Below are positions 8,760 through 17,721 of a stretch of DNA of 64,000 bases, in pieces. Both the position numbers and the translations under genes were made by a program. This DNA is from Brevibacterium marinum (lineage in GTDB: Bacteria; Actinomycetota; Actinomycetes; Actinomycetales; Brevibacteriaceae). Positions within the stretch are counted from its first letter, which is position 1, and every line of letters starts with the position of its first letter. The stretch is taken from NCBI RefSeq assembly GCF_011927955.1, contig NZ_JAATJN010000001.1, positions 2,418,001 through 2,482,000 of the forward strand. The letters are read 5' to 3'. The notes beneath the pieces are model-generated. The model did no database searches. It was given only the letters and a program-made list of their open reading frames with translations, and was not told the origin of the DNA.

Positions 8760-9856
8760 GAATCCACATCATCGGCACCGGTCTGCTGGGCGCGAGCCTC
8801 GGACTGGCACTGAGCGAACAGGACCACCGGGTCAGCCTCGAAGACACCTCACCGACGGCCCAGCAGCTGGCCGCCGATCTGGGAGCCGGCGAGGTCATGC
8901 CCACCGGTGACCAGGCGAACGACCCGCAGATCGTGGTCGTGGCCACCCCGCCAGACGTCGCCGCCCCGGTCATCGCCTCGGCCCTGGTGACCTACCCGAA
9001 CGCCACTGTCACGGATGTCGCGAGCGTCAAGACCCGCCTGCTCGAAGCAGTGCGCGAACTGGTCCACGGCTCGGACCTCGACCGCTACATCGGGTGCCAT
9101 CCGATGGCAGGGCGGGAGAAGTCAGGGGCGATCGCGGCACGTTCGGATCTGTTCACGGCTCGGCCGTGGGTGGTCTGCTCGGACGAGGACACACCGTCGG
9201 ACCGCCTCGGCGAAGTTGTGGAGATGGCGGAGGCCACCGGGGCGTCGGTCATCCATCTCGACCCGCGCATCCACGATGCCGCGGTCGCACGGGTCTCGCA
9301 CGTGCCGCAGGTGATCTCCTCCCTCGTCGCCTCGCAGCTGCGTCACGCTCCGTTGGAAGAGGTCGCGCTGGCGGGTCAAGGACTGCGGGACGTGACCCGC
9401 ATCGCCGCCTCCGACCCTCGTCTGTGGACGCAGATCCTGACCGGCAACTCCGAGGAGGTCCGTTCGGTGCTCGTGGAGCTGCGGACCGAACTCGACGATG
9501 TGATCACGGCCTTGGAGCTGGGGGCGGGGTCGACCGGTGTCCTGGCCAAGGCCATTGCGCTGGGCAATGAGGGCCACGATCGGATCCCCGGCAAGCACGG
9601 TCAGGCTCCGACCAAATATGCTGTGGTCACGATCCTGGTCCCGGACACCCCGGGGACCCTGGCCACACTGTTCAAGGACATCGGCGACCTCGACATCAAC
9701 GTCGAGGACTTCCGGATGGACCATGCGCCGGGACAGAAGCTCGGCATCGTCGATGTCTCCGTGGTGCCGGCCACCCAGCAGGAACTTGAAATCGGTTTGT
9801 TGTCGAAGGGATGGCAGATTCCCGAATCCGCCATCGAGAAAGAGGGAATTGCATGA
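8756..9856 (+). CDS. tyrA: Prephenate dehydrogenase
   Basis: This 366-residue NAD(P)-dependent enzyme converts prephenate to 4-hydroxyphenylpyruvate in tyrosine synthesis. The Rossmann nucleotide-binding loop GTGLLGASLG lies at the N-terminus; the catalytic region includes GCHPMAGREKSG and ARVSHVPQVISS. A C-terminal ACT domain (VTILVPDTPGTLATLFKDIG) suggests feedback control by an aromatic amino acid. The GTG start overlaps the rluB stop as GTGA, and the stop overlaps cmk as ATGA. Its place between rluB and cmk is common in the Micrococcales but differs from mycobacteria, where cmk follows rluB directly. Confidence 0.93.
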   Translation: MRIHIIGTGLLGASLGLALSEQDHRVSLEDTSPTAQQLAADLGAGEVMPTGDQANDPQIVVVATPPDVAAPVIASALVTYPNATVTDVASVKTRLLEAVRELVHGSDLDRYIGCHPMAGREKSGAIAARSDLFTARPWVVCSDEDTPSDRLGEVVEMAEATGASVIHLDPRIHDAAVARVSHVPQVISSLVASQLRHAPLEEVALAGQGLRDVTRIAASDPRLWTQILTGNSEEVRSVLVELRTELDDVITALELGAGSTGVLAKAIALGNEGHDRIPGKHGQAPTKYAVVTILVPDTPGTLATLFKDIGDLDINVEDFRMDHAPGQKLGIVDVSVVPATQQELEIGLLSKGWQIPESAIEKEGIA

Positions 9857-10512
9857 GCGTCGTCGCCATTGACGGACCGAGCGGAGTCGGCAAGTCGAGC
9901 ACCGCGAAGGAGACGGCCCGTCGATTGGGCTACCACTACCTCGATACGGGTGCCATGTACCGTGCGATGGCCTGGCTGTGCCTCAACCGGGGAGTGACCG
10001 ATCCGGTCGACGTCCTCGAACAGGTGCGGGGAGTCGACCTGGAGATCTCGACCGACCCGGACGAGTTCTTCGTCTCCGTCGACGGAATCGACGTCAGCGA
10101 GGAGATCCGCGAGGCCGAGGTGTCCGAGAACGTGCAGACCGTCTCCGCCGTCGTCGACGCCCGTGAGGAGCTCATCGGCATGCAGCGCGACATCATCGTC
10201 GCGGCCGCGGACGGGATCGTCGTCGAGGGCCGGGACATCACGACCGTCGTGGCCCCTGACGCCGAGGTCCGCATCCTGATGACCGCCCGGGACGAGGTCC
10301 GTGTGGCCCGCCGGGCCAAGGAGCTCCACGGAAACGCCGACGCCGAGGCTGTCGCCGCCACCCAGACCCAGGTCACCGGCCGTGACGTCAAGGACTCGGC
10401 GACGACTAGCTTCCTGGAAGCCTCCGAGGGCGTGTACACACTCGATACCAGTGACATCGATTTCGACCAGGTGGTCGAGACGGTGCTGAAGCTGGTGAAG
10501 GACTCACAATGA
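9853..10512 (+). CDS. cmk: Cytidylate kinase
   Basis: The 219-residue kinase phosphorylates CMP/dCMP with ATP. The P-loop GPSGVGKSS spans residues 8–16, followed by [14 protein letters not shown] and the CMP-binding [18 protein letters not shown]. The ATG at 9853 overlaps the tyrA stop as ATGA and was chosen over an upstream in-frame start that lies inside tyrA. The gene overlaps der by ATGA, matching the cmk–der pair Rv1712–Rv1713. Confidence 0.95.
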   Translation: MSVVAIDGPSGVGKSSTAKETARRLGYHYLDTGAMYRAMAWLCLNRGVTDPVDVLEQVRGVDLEISTDPDEFFVSVDGIDVSEEIREAEVSENVQTVSAVVDAREELIGMQRDIIVAAADGIVVEGRDITTVVAPDAEVRILMTARDEVRVARRAKELHGNADAEAVAATQTQVTGRDVKDSATTSFLEASEGVYTLDTSDIDFDQVVETVLKLVKDSQ

Positions 10513-12020
10513 CTGAATCAGAATTCCACGAGACTCCGGACGAACACCTGAGCGAACGTCTCGAGAGCATCAGCGACGAGGAGGCGGAGAAGAGGGCGAC
10601 AGCTCTCGAAGCCGGCCTCGCCAGCTATGACCTCGAGGACGAGGACCGGGCGCTGCTCGACGCCTACGGCTTCGAATACCAGGCCGAGGAGGCCCGCGGG
10701 GCCGATCCCGTCCTCGCCGTCGTCGGTCGGCCCAATGTGGGCAAATCGACCCTGGTCAACAGGATCCTCGGTCGCCGCGAAGCGGTCGTCGAGGACGTCC
10801 CCGGAGTCACCCGCGACCGTGTGAGCTACCGGGCGGAATGGAACACGAAGGAATTCACCATCGTCGACACCGGCGGCTGGGACTCGGATACGAAGGGCAT
10901 GGCCTCCCGTATTGCGATCCAATCGGAGGTCGCCGTCGACATGGCCGATGCGGTGGTCCTCGTCGTCGACGCGACGACCGGCCCGACCTCGACCGATGAG
11001 ATGATCGTGAAGATGCTCCGGCGCAAGAAGAAGCCGGTCCTGCTGGCCGCGAACAAGGTCGACGACGAACGCGGCGAACTCATGGCCGCCGAGCTCTGGG
11101 GGCTGGGCCTGGGACAGCCCTGGACGGTGTCTGCGCTTCACGGTCGCGGAGTCGCCGACCTCCTTGACGAGGTCCTCGACATCCTGCCCGAGGTCTCCGC
11201 CGTCGAAACCCGAGTGGAAGAGGGCGGACCGCGTCGCGTGGCGCTGGTGGGCCGACCCAATGTCGGCAAATCCTCACTGCTCAACCAGCTGATCGGCACC
11301 GACCGAGTGCTCGTCGACAATGTCGCCGGCACCACGCGTGACCCCGTCGACGAACTCATCGAACTCGGCGAGAAGCAGTGGCGGTTCGTCGACACCGCCG
11401 GTATCCGCCGCCGTGCCCATCAGGCCAGCGGCGCCGACTTCTATGCGGCGCTGCGCACGCAGACCGCACTCGAACGCGCCGAGGTGGCCATCGTCCTCCT
11501 CGAAGTTCAGGAGCCGTTGAGCGAACAGGACGTGCGCATCGTGACGACGGCTGCCGAGGCCGGTCGCGCCGTGGTCCTGGCGTTCAACAAGTGGGACCTG
11601 CTCGATGATGAACGCCGCTTCTACCTCGAACGTGAGATCGAACGGGATCTGGCACACGTGTCCTGGGCACCGCGGGTGAATATCTCTGCAAGGACGGGAC
11701 GCCACGCCGAGAAACTCGTCCCGGCGATGGAGACCGCACTGGCCGGATGGGACACGCGGATCCCCACCGGGCGACTCAACGCCTTCCTCGGCGAACTGGT
11801 CGCGGCGAACCCGCACCCGGTGCGCGGCGGCAAACAGCCGAGGATCCTGTTCGGCACTCAGGCACAGTCCCGACCACCGAAGTTCGTGCTCTTCACCTCC
11901 GGATTCCTCGATCCGGGGTATCGTCGTTTCATCATCAGGCGTCTGCGAGAGACGTTCGGGTTCGCGGGAACCCCCATCGAGGTGTCGATGCGGATCAGGG
12001 AGAAACGGCGAGGACGCTGA
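10509..12020 (+). CDS. der: Ribosome biogenesis GTPase Der (EngA)
   Basis: This double-GTPase of 503 residues works in 50S subunit maturation. It has two G domains: GRPNVGKS at residues 73–80 with DTGGW and NKVD, and GRPNVGKS at 248–255 with DTAGI and NKWD. The C-terminal KH-like domain ends in a basic IREKRRGR. An acidic N-terminal extension of about 65 residues precedes the first G domain; such extensions are usual in actinobacterial Der. The start overlaps the cmk stop, and the next gene begins at the base after its stop. Confidence 0.97.
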   Translation: MTESEFHETPDEHLSERLESISDEEAEKRATALEAGLASYDLEDEDRALLDAYGFEYQAEEARGADPVLAVVGRPNVGKSTLVNRILGRREAVVEDVPGVTRDRVSYRAEWNTKEFTIVDTGGWDSDTKGMASRIAIQSEVAVDMADAVVLVVDATTGPTSTDEMIVKMLRRKKKPVLLAANKVDDERGELMAAELWGLGLGQPWTVSALHGRGVADLLDEVLDILPEVSAVETRVEEGGPRRVALVGRPNVGKSSLLNQLIGTDRVLVDNVAGTTRDPVDELIELGEKQWRFVDTAGIRRRAHQASGADFYAALRTQTALERAEVAIVLLEVQEPLSEQDVRIVTTAAEAGRAVVLAFNKWDLLDDERRFYLEREIERDLAHVSWAPRVNISARTGRHAEKLVPAMETALAGWDTRIPTGRLNAFLGELVAANPHPVRGGKQPRILFGTQAQSRPPKFVLFTSGFLDPGYRRFIIRRLRETFGFAGTPIEVSMRIREKRRGR

Positions 12021-13451
12021 GTGAGCGATGACGGTCAGATCCCCAGGGCGGCCAGGCGAGAAGTCGATGAGCGATCTGAACAGACCGCCGAGGAACGGGC
12101 CGCCCGGGAACGGGCTGCCCAGGATTACGCTGCTCGGGAACAGACTGCCGAGGAAGACGCCGTTCGGGAACAGACTGCCGAAGAATACGCCGTTCGGGAC
12201 AGAGCCGCCCAGGAGCAGGCAGCTCAGGGGCAGCCACCTCAGAATCAGGCAGTCCGGGACCAAGCAGTCGGGGAACAGGCACCGCCGGAAGATGCAGCTC
12301 GGGAACAGGCGGTCCCGGAGTCTGCCGGCGGAGACACGGGACTGAGCCCGGAACCACGACCGTGGTATGCGAAACCGCCTGCCAGGGTGCTCGTCGTGGC
12401 ACTGACGATCGCAGGACTGACCTATGCGCTCATGTTCTTCAGGAGCCTGCAGGACATCGTCGCCCCCGTGTTCTTGGCGCTCAATTTCTACATCGTCGTC
12501 TATCCGCTGCAGAAGTATCTGACCAGGCTGAAGATCCCGCGGGCCATCGGGGCCTGCGTCTCGGTCGTCCTCGTGCTGTGCATGATCGTGGGATTCTTCG
12601 GGCTCACGGCGTGGTCGCTGGCCGAACTCGTCATCCTCATCCCCAGCTACGGCGAACAGCTGGTCTCGATGTACCAGAACGCTCTGGCGTTCCTCTCCGA
12701 CATCGGGGTGACCTCCTCGGTGCTCCAAGAGCAGTTCCAGCAATTCAACGTCAGGTCCATCATCGATGCCGTCTACCCGCTGCTGACCAACGTGTCGATG
12801 GTCGCGGGCCTGCTGACCACAGTGGTGATGGCCGTCTTCTTCGTGGCGATGGACTCCATGGGCATCGACAGACGGATGCGGATGCTCCTCGACGTCAAGC
12901 CCACCCTGTCGGCATCGCTGGGAGGATTCGCCAGCGGTGTGCGACGCTATTGGATCGTCGCGACGATCTTCGGGCTCATCGTCGCCTTACTCGATGTCAT
13001 CGCCCTGTCGATCATAGGCGTGCCGCTGATCTGGGTATGGGGCGTGCTGGCATTTCTGACGAACTACATCCCCAATATCGGGTTCGTCATCGGCCTCGTG
13101 CCTCCGGCACTCCTGGCACTCGTCGACGGCGGATGGCAGTCGGCCGTCTGGGTCGTCGTCGCCTACAGCGTGCTCAACTTCGTCATCCAGGCGATCATCC
13201 AACCGAAGTTCACCGGCGAATCGGTCGGTGTCACCCCCTTGGTGTCCTTCCTGTCGCTGCTGTTCTGGGTCTGGATCCTCGGCTGGCTCGGGGCGCTTCT
13301 TGCTCTGCCGGCGACGCTTCTGCTCAAGGCGCTGCTCATCGACGCGGATCCCAAAGCGAGATGGGTGAACATAATTCTCGCCTCGGACCCTGACACGGCG
13401 AATGCGCGGATGAAGACGGATGCGCAGGCCCCCGCCTCGGCGGCGAACTGA
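12021..13451 (+). CDS. AI-2E family (DUF20) membrane permease with repeat-rich N-tail
   Basis: This is a 476-residue polytopic protein. Residues 1–110 are hydrophilic and built of eight degenerate decapeptide repeats of the EQTAEEDAVR type. The remainder has about seven or eight hydrophobic helices, beginning VLVVALTIAGLTYALMFF, with the family-typical FLTNYIPNIGFVIGLVPPAL and IIQPKFTGESVGVTPLVSFL. Family members have been linked to autoinducer-2, sodium/proton or other export; the substrate here is unknown. The GTG start follows the der stop directly, so it is probably co-transcribed. The DNA around the stop codon is duplicated just downstream. Confidence 0.85.
   Translation: MSDDGQIPRAARREVDERSEQTAEERAARERAAQDYAAREQTAEEDAVREQTAEEYAVRDRAAQEQAAQGQPPQNQAVRDQAVGEQAPPEDAAREQAVPESAGGDTGLSPEPRPWYAKPPARVLVVALTIAGLTYALMFFRSLQDIVAPVFLALNFYIVVYPLQKYLTRLKIPRAIGACVSVVLVLCMIVGFFGLTAWSLAELVILIPSYGEQLVSMYQNALAFLSDIGVTSSVLQEQFQQFNVRSIIDAVYPLLTNVSMVAGLLTTVVMAVFFVAMDSMGIDRRMRMLLDVKPTLSASLGGFASGVRRYWIVATIFGLIVALLDVIALSIIGVPLIWVWGVLAFLTNYIPNIGFVIGLVPPALLALVDGGWQSAVWVVVAYSVLNFVIQAIIQPKFTGESVGVTPLVSFLSLLFWVWILGWLGALLALPATLLLKALLIDADPKARWVNIILASDPDTANARMKTDAQAPASAAN
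12076..12315 (+). repeat. 30-bp tandem repeats, about eight copies, in the permease gene
   Basis: Units begin at 12076, 12106, 12136, 12166, 12196, 12226, 12256 and 12286. The units at 12136 and 12166 differ at only three positions; the outer ones are more diverged. They encode decapeptides rich in Ala, Gln, Glu and Arg, predicted to be helical and charged. Confidence 0.75.
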
Positions 13452-13479
13452 TGATTCTCTCCTCGGCGACGAACTGATG
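13435..13479 (+). repeat. Direct duplication of the permease 3' end
   Basis: CCTCGGCGGCGAACTGATG at 13435–13453, which carries the stop codon, recurs as CCTCGGCGACGAACTGATG at 13461–13479 with one mismatch (period 26). It looks like a small tandem duplication across the stop codon. Confidence 0.7.
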
Positions 13480-13532
13480 GTCCTCCGCCGCGGACTTACA
13501 GCGACCTCTCGCCACCGGGTGCTGTGAGTGGT

Positions 13533-13538
13533 TAGCAT
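13533..13538 (+). promoter_or_regulatory. Candidate -10 (TAGCAT) of a leaderless transcript
   Basis: TAGCAT lies 5 nt before the ATG of the YrdC/YciO gene and no convincing Shine-Dalgarno is present. Transcription would start at or next to the ATG. The -35 is not clear. Confidence 0.4.
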
Positions 13539-13543
13539 GAGGT

Positions 13544-14164
13544 ATGGTGACACTACTGAATATTCATCCTGAGAACCCACAGAACCGACTGATCGAGAAA
13601 GCCGCGCAGACCCTGCGGGATGGGGGACTGATCGCCTATCCCACCGACTCGTGCTACGCACTGGGCTGCGCGTTGGACAACAAGGCGGGGATCGAGCGGA
13701 TCACTCGAATCCGTCAGCTGGACTCGAAGCACCACTTCACACTGATGTGCCGCGACTTCGCGCAATTGGGACAATTCGTCATCGTCGACAACTCCGACTT
13801 CCGGGTCATCAAATCGATGACTCCGGGACCATATACCTTCATCATGAAGGCGACGAAGGAGGTGCCGCGTCGGATGATGCACGCCAAGAAGCACTCCGTC
13901 GGCGCGAGGATCCCACAGAATGTGACGGCTCTGGCCCTCGTCGAGGCGATGGGCGAGCCCATTCTGTCCTCGACTCTGCTGTTGCCCGGTGCGGAGGATC
14001 CGCTGAACCAGGCCGAAGACGTGGTCGATGAGATCGGTCAGGACCTCGACGTCGTCATCGAGTCCGGAGTGCCCGGTCTCGTTCCCACCTCCGTCATCGA
14101 CTTCACCGGCAAGGAACCGGAAGTCGCACGCGTCGGAGCCGGAGACGTGTCGCGGTTCGAATGA
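13544..14164 (+). CDS. YrdC/Sua5-domain protein (YciO-like; threonylcarbamoyl-AMP synthase family)
   Basis: The 206-residue single-domain protein has the YrdC signatures LIAYPTDSCYALGCALDNK, KHHFTLMCRDFAQLGQF and TPGPYTFIMKATKEVPRR, plus GARIPQNVTALALVEAMGEP. The family makes threonylcarbamoyl-AMP for the t6A modification of tRNAs reading ANN codons. The SKHHFTLMCRDF and LLPGAEDPLNQAEDV segments resemble the YciO branch more than TsaC/Sua5, so it may be a paralogue of uncertain activity rather than the cell's main t6A enzyme. It is monocistronic, convergent with livF. Confidence 0.85.
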   Translation: MVTLLNIHPENPQNRLIEKAAQTLRDGGLIAYPTDSCYALGCALDNKAGIERITRIRQLDSKHHFTLMCRDFAQLGQFVIVDNSDFRVIKSMTPGPYTFIMKATKEVPRRMMHAKKHSVGARIPQNVTALALVEAMGEPILSSTLLLPGAEDPLNQAEDVVDEIGQDLDVVIESGVPGLVPTSVIDFTGKEPEVARVGAGDVSRFE

Positions 14165-14190
14165 GCACAGGTGGTGCACCCACCCGATCG

Positions 14191-14895
14191 TCACAGGCCG
14201 AGATATGCGGCCTGCACCTGGGGATCGTCCAAGAGCCTGTCGGCATCGTCTTCGAGGACCACACGTCCCTCGGCGAGCACATAGCCGCGGTGGGCGATCG
14301 CCAGTGAGGCCTTCGCATTCTGCTCACTGAGCAACACGCCGATGCCGTTTCTGTTGATCTGGGCGATCGAATCGAGCACCTGCTCGACCACCAGAGGTGC
14401 CAGCCCCATGGATGGCTCGTCCATGATCAGCAGGTCGGGGTCGGACATCAGAGCTCGACCGATCGCGACCATCTGCTGCTGTCCACCCGACAACGAACCT
14501 GCCGGCTGGGCAGACTTCTCCTTCAGAACAGGGAACAGGTCGAACACCTCGGCGAGGATCTCCTCTTTGCGGGTCTTGTTCCTGTGCGGGTAGGTACCCA
14601 GACGCAGGTTCTTCTCCACCGACATCTTCCCGAACAGGTGTCGCCCCTCGGGACACTGTGCGATGCCGCGTTTGACGATGGTGTTCGGTCGGACTCTCTG
14701 TATCGCCCGACCGTTGTACTCGATCGTTCCCGAGCGCGCACGAAGCAGACCGCTGATGGTCTTGAACAGTGTCGTCTTGCCTGATCCGTTGGCTCCGAGA
14801 ACCACGGTCAGCTCGCCGGGTTTGGCCGCGATGCTGACGCCGTGCAGGACGTCTGCGACGTCATAGCCGACGCTGATGTTCTGCAGCGAGAGCAT
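14191..14895 (-). CDS. livF: Branched-chain amino acid ABC transporter ATPase LivF
   Basis: One of the two ATPases of a HAAT-type importer, 234 residues. Walker A GANGSGKT is at residues 34–41, the signature LSGGQ at 135–139 and Walker B LLIMDE at 155–160; MDEPSMGLAPL and LLSEQNAKASLAIAHRGYVL are typical of LivF. A GAGGAGG Shine-Dalgarno precedes the ATG, which shares one base with the livG stop (TGATG). It is the last gene of the livK-H-M-G-F cluster. Confidence 0.95.
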   Translation of the reverse strand: MLSLQNISVGYDVADVLHGVSIAAKPGELTVVLGANGSGKTTLFKTISGLLRARSGTIEYNGRAIQRVRPNTIVKRGIAQCPEGRHLFGKMSVEKNLRLGTYPHRNKTRKEEILAEVFDLFPVLKEKSAQPAGSLSGGQQQMVAIGRALMSDPDLLIMDEPSMGLAPLVVEQVLDSIAQINRNGIGVLLSEQNAKASLAIAHRGYVLAEGRVVLEDDADRLLDDPQVQAAYLGL

Positions 14896-15665
14896 CAGTC
14901 CTCCTCATATGTGGTCGAACCGAGATACGCGCGTATCACCGCGGGATTGCTCTGAATCTCCGCGGGCGAACCGACCGCCAGTTTCTGGCCGTGGTCGAGG
15001 ACGAGGATCGTATCGGCCAGGTCCATGATCATCGACATCTTATGCTCGACCAGAAGCACGGACACTCCTCGGCCGGGAAGCGATCGGATGAGATCGCCGA
15101 AGTCTGTGGTCTCCTCCTCAGGGATCCCTCCAGCAGGTTCGTCGAGGAGTATCAGCTCTGGCTGTGTCGCCAACGCCATGGCCACCGCGGTGCGCTTCTG
15201 CACTTCCTGAGGCACATTGGAGGCGAGATCGTGGCGATGCTCCGCGACGCCGCAGAATTCGAGCGCCTCGAGGGCCGCATCCTGGTTGACCTTGGACTCG
15301 CGTCGATGACGAGGAGAATGGAAGATGGCGTCGAAGACGTTGGATTTCGAGCGGACGATGCGACCGGCCAAGACGTTTTCCAACAGCGTGGACTCGTCGA
15401 AGAGATGGGTCGTCTGAAAGGTTCGGGCGATCCCTTCGACCACTGAACTGTGTGGAGACGATTGGGTGATGTCACGGCCGTTGAAGGCCACAGTCCCGGA
15501 GGTCGGGCGGTAGAACCCGTGGATGAGATTGAACAGTGTCGACTTGCCGGCACCATTGGGACCGATGACGGCGGTGACCTTTCCCTCCCGCACATCCAGA
15601 TCGATGTCCTTGACGGCGTCGAGCCCACCGAAGCGTTTCCCGAGGCCGCGAATCTCGAGCAGCAT
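14895..15665 (-). CDS. livG: Branched-chain amino acid ABC transporter ATPase LivG, altered signature motif
   Basis: The 256-residue second ATPase has Walker A GPNGAGKS at 35–42, the Q-loop in RTFQTTHLFD and Walker B LILLDE at 171–176. The signature region reads NVPQEVQKR at 150–158, where relatives have LSYGDQ or LPYGxQ, so the signature glycine is a glutamate. In a heterodimer with LivF, one composite ATP site would then be weak. The ATG at 15665, behind GGAGGTG, shares one base with the livM stop; the longer frame upstream is antisense-like overlap with livM and not real. Confidence 0.93.
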   Translation of the reverse strand: MLLEIRGLGKRFGGLDAVKDIDLDVREGKVTAVIGPNGAGKSTLFNLIHGFYRPTSGTVAFNGRDITQSSPHSSVVEGIARTFQTTHLFDESTLLENVLAGRIVRSKSNVFDAIFHSPRHRRESKVNQDAALEALEFCGVAEHRHDLASNVPQEVQKRTAVAMALATQPELILLDEPAGGIPEEETTDFGDLIRSLPGRGVSVLLVEHKMSMIMDLADTILVLDHGQKLAVGSPAEIQSNPAVIRAYLGSTTYEED

Positions 15666-16681
15666 CACTTCACCTCCTCTGTGGTGGTGACGGTCGCCGT
15701 ATCCCTGCGGGATGAAGGCTTCCGTCGCTTCCGTCTCCGCTTGTCGACGAACCCGCCCAGGTATCCCACGATGCCACGAGGTGCGAAGATCACGAGAGCG
15801 ATGATGATGGGTCCGAGGACGATGAACCGGTACGCCTGGAAGTCTTGAAAGAGCTCGAACAGGAACGTCACGATCATGGTGCCCACCAGGGGGCCTGCGA
15901 CTGTGCCCATGCCGCCGACCAGGATGAACATGAGAAACTCGAACGTCTTGTCCACGGCAGCGGCGTCGGGACCGATGAATCCCACCACCGAGGCGTAGAG
16001 CCCACCGCCGATGCCGCCGAAGAAGGCTGATGCGGCGAAGGCGAGCTGTTTGTTCAGTCCCACACTGACGCCGATGGCGTCGGCGAGGTCTTCGCTCGTT
16101 CTGATCGTCAGCAGGGCGCGACCGACACTGGAACGGCGAACCGCGTAGGTGACGTAGACGCAGATCAGCAGGATGACGAAGACGAGATAGAACATCGCAG
16201 TCGGGTTGCTGAAGTCGATGACGTCGCCTGCTTCGGGGAACTTCACATTGTTGACCCCCGAGTGAGCATGCGTCACCGATTCCCAGCGGCTGATGGTCAG
16301 ATAGATGATGAAGCCGATGGCCATGGTGAAGATCGCGAAGTACTCGTCCTTCGTGCGAAGGGCGATCAGTCCGGAGAGGTAGCCGATCGCGGACGTGCCG
16401 ACGACGGCGACGAGGAAGGCCTGCCAGAACGACCAGTCGAAGTCGGTGGTCAGCAGTCCGACCGCATATGCTCCGATGCCGAAGAAGCCGCCCTGAGCCA
16501 GGGACAGCTGACCGGTGAAGCCGAGGATGATGTTCATCCCGTAGACCGCGATCGCCGAACACAGGCCGACCGTGATGACTCGCATGATGTAGTTCTCGTC
16601 GCCGAAGGCCACCGGTGTCAGGGCGACGAAGACCAGTACGGCGAGAGTTCCGAGGACGCGGGGGTTCTTCAGCGCGCTCAT
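15665..16681 (-). CDS. livM: Branched-chain amino acid ABC transporter permease LivM
   Basis: This 338-residue permease has about nine membrane helices. The segment AVYGMNIILGFTGQLSLAQG is the LivM signature (GxxGxxSLxxG), and GRALLTIRTSEDLADAIGV corresponds to the EAA-like coupling loop. The C-terminus is a basic KRRRKRRK tail. The ATG at 16681 overlaps the livH stop (ATGA); the open frame further upstream lies within livH. Confidence 0.93.
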   Translation of the reverse strand: MSALKNPRVLGTLAVLVFVALTPVAFGDENYIMRVITVGLCSAIAVYGMNIILGFTGQLSLAQGGFFGIGAYAVGLLTTDFDWSFWQAFLVAVVGTSAIGYLSGLIALRTKDEYFAIFTMAIGFIIYLTISRWESVTHAHSGVNNVKFPEAGDVIDFSNPTAMFYLVFVILLICVYVTYAVRRSSVGRALLTIRTSEDLADAIGVSVGLNKQLAFAASAFFGGIGGGLYASVVGFIGPDAAAVDKTFEFLMFILVGGMGTVAGPLVGTMIVTFLFELFQDFQAYRFIVLGPIIIALVIFAPRGIVGYLGGFVDKRRRKRRKPSSRRDTATVTTTEEVK

Positions 16682-17544
16682 CGCTGCACCGCCTTTGCAA
16701 ACAGACCCGTGGGTTTGATCGCCAACACCGCCACCAGCACGATGAAGGCCACGGCTTCGCCCACGCCCGAAGAGATGTACGTTGAGGTCATCGTCTCCGC
16801 GATCGCCAGAGCGAAGCCGCCGACGATGGCACCGGGCAGGGACCCGAGTCCACCGAGGATGATGATCGCGAACACCTTGAGGTTGAGTGATTCGCCCATG
16901 GTGGGGGAGAGGAGATTGATGGGGGCGACGAGTCCCGCAGCAATGGTCGCCAACAGAGCGGACAGTCCCAGGGTCAGCATCGAGACCATGGCAGGATTGA
17001 TTCCGACCAGGGCAGAGCCAGTCCGATCCTGTTCGATCGCCTCGACGGTCTGACCATGGATCGAGCGTTTGATGAACCACGTCAGCAGTCCGAGAACGAT
17101 GAGTGCCGTGACGATGATCACGATGCGCTGCGTCGAGATCTCAGCGCCCAGAATGTGCAGGCTCCCGGAGATGGGAGTCTCCATCCGTCTGAAATCAGCG
17201 CCCCAGACCGCCTGTGCGACGGACTGGAAGAAGAACATCGCTCCGATCGCCGCGATCATATGGTGGGTGTGCGGGGAATTGCGCAGCGGATGGAAGACCA
17301 GGCGTTCGAGCAGGACACCGATGACGAAGAGAATGAGCGCCGCGAGGCCGATTGCCGCGACGTAGGGCACTCCGATCGTCGTGAGAAAGAAGTAGGTGAC
17401 ATAGGCGCCGAGCATGTACAGCGAACCGTGTGCGAGGTTGGGAATGCGCAGCACTCCGAAGACCAAGGTCAGGCCGATCGCGGCGAGGCAATAGACCCCG
17501 CCCAGCGCAACACCGTTGAAGAGCTGTTGGGTGAAAAGTGTCAT
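16678..17544 (-). CDS. livH: Branched-chain amino acid ABC transporter permease LivH
   Basis: The first permease, 288 residues, begins MTLFTQQLFNGVALGGVYCL, with LTLVFGVLRIPNLAHGSLYM as family signature and GRAVEAIEQDRTGSALVGIN-like coupling-loop sequence in mid protein. The ATG at 17544 is preferred to a GTG at 17559 because GAGGA lies 8 nt upstream of it. It is separated from livK by 177 nt that contain a GC-rich tandem repeat. Confidence 0.93.
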   Translation of the reverse strand: MTLFTQQLFNGVALGGVYCLAAIGLTLVFGVLRIPNLAHGSLYMLGAYVTYFFLTTIGVPYVAAIGLAALILFVIGVLLERLVFHPLRNSPHTHHMIAAIGAMFFFQSVAQAVWGADFRRMETPISGSLHILGAEISTQRIVIIVTALIVLGLLTWFIKRSIHGQTVEAIEQDRTGSALVGINPAMVSMLTLGLSALLATIAAGLVAPINLLSPTMGESLNLKVFAIIILGGLGSLPGAIVGGFALAIAETMTSTYISSGVGEAVAFIVLVAVLAIKPTGLFAKAVQR

Positions 17545-17612
17545 GAAGAGAATCCTCACAGGGGGTCGGACGGTGCGAGCGGGGCATGACGCTCAGGCCC
17601 CACCCCGAGGAA

Positions 17613-17720
17613 GCGCCGACGGCGGCGGCCCCGGAGCGCCGACGGCGGCGGCCCCGGAGCGCCGACGGCGGCGGCCCCGGAGTGCCGACGGTGGCGGCCC
17701 CGGAAGTGCCGACGGTGGCG
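17613..17720. repeat. 23-bp GC-rich tandem repeat between livK and livH
   Basis: Four complete 23-bp units (starting 17613, 17636, 17659, 17682) are followed by one extra base and a 15-nt partial copy ending at 17720, 2 nt before the livK stop triplet. The first three are identical; the fourth has two C-to-T changes on the plus strand. Each unit contains CGCCGTCGGCG-type dyad symmetry when read on the minus (transcribed) strand, so the spacer mRNA could form a row of small hairpins. Confidence 0.85.
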
Positions 17721-17721
17721 A

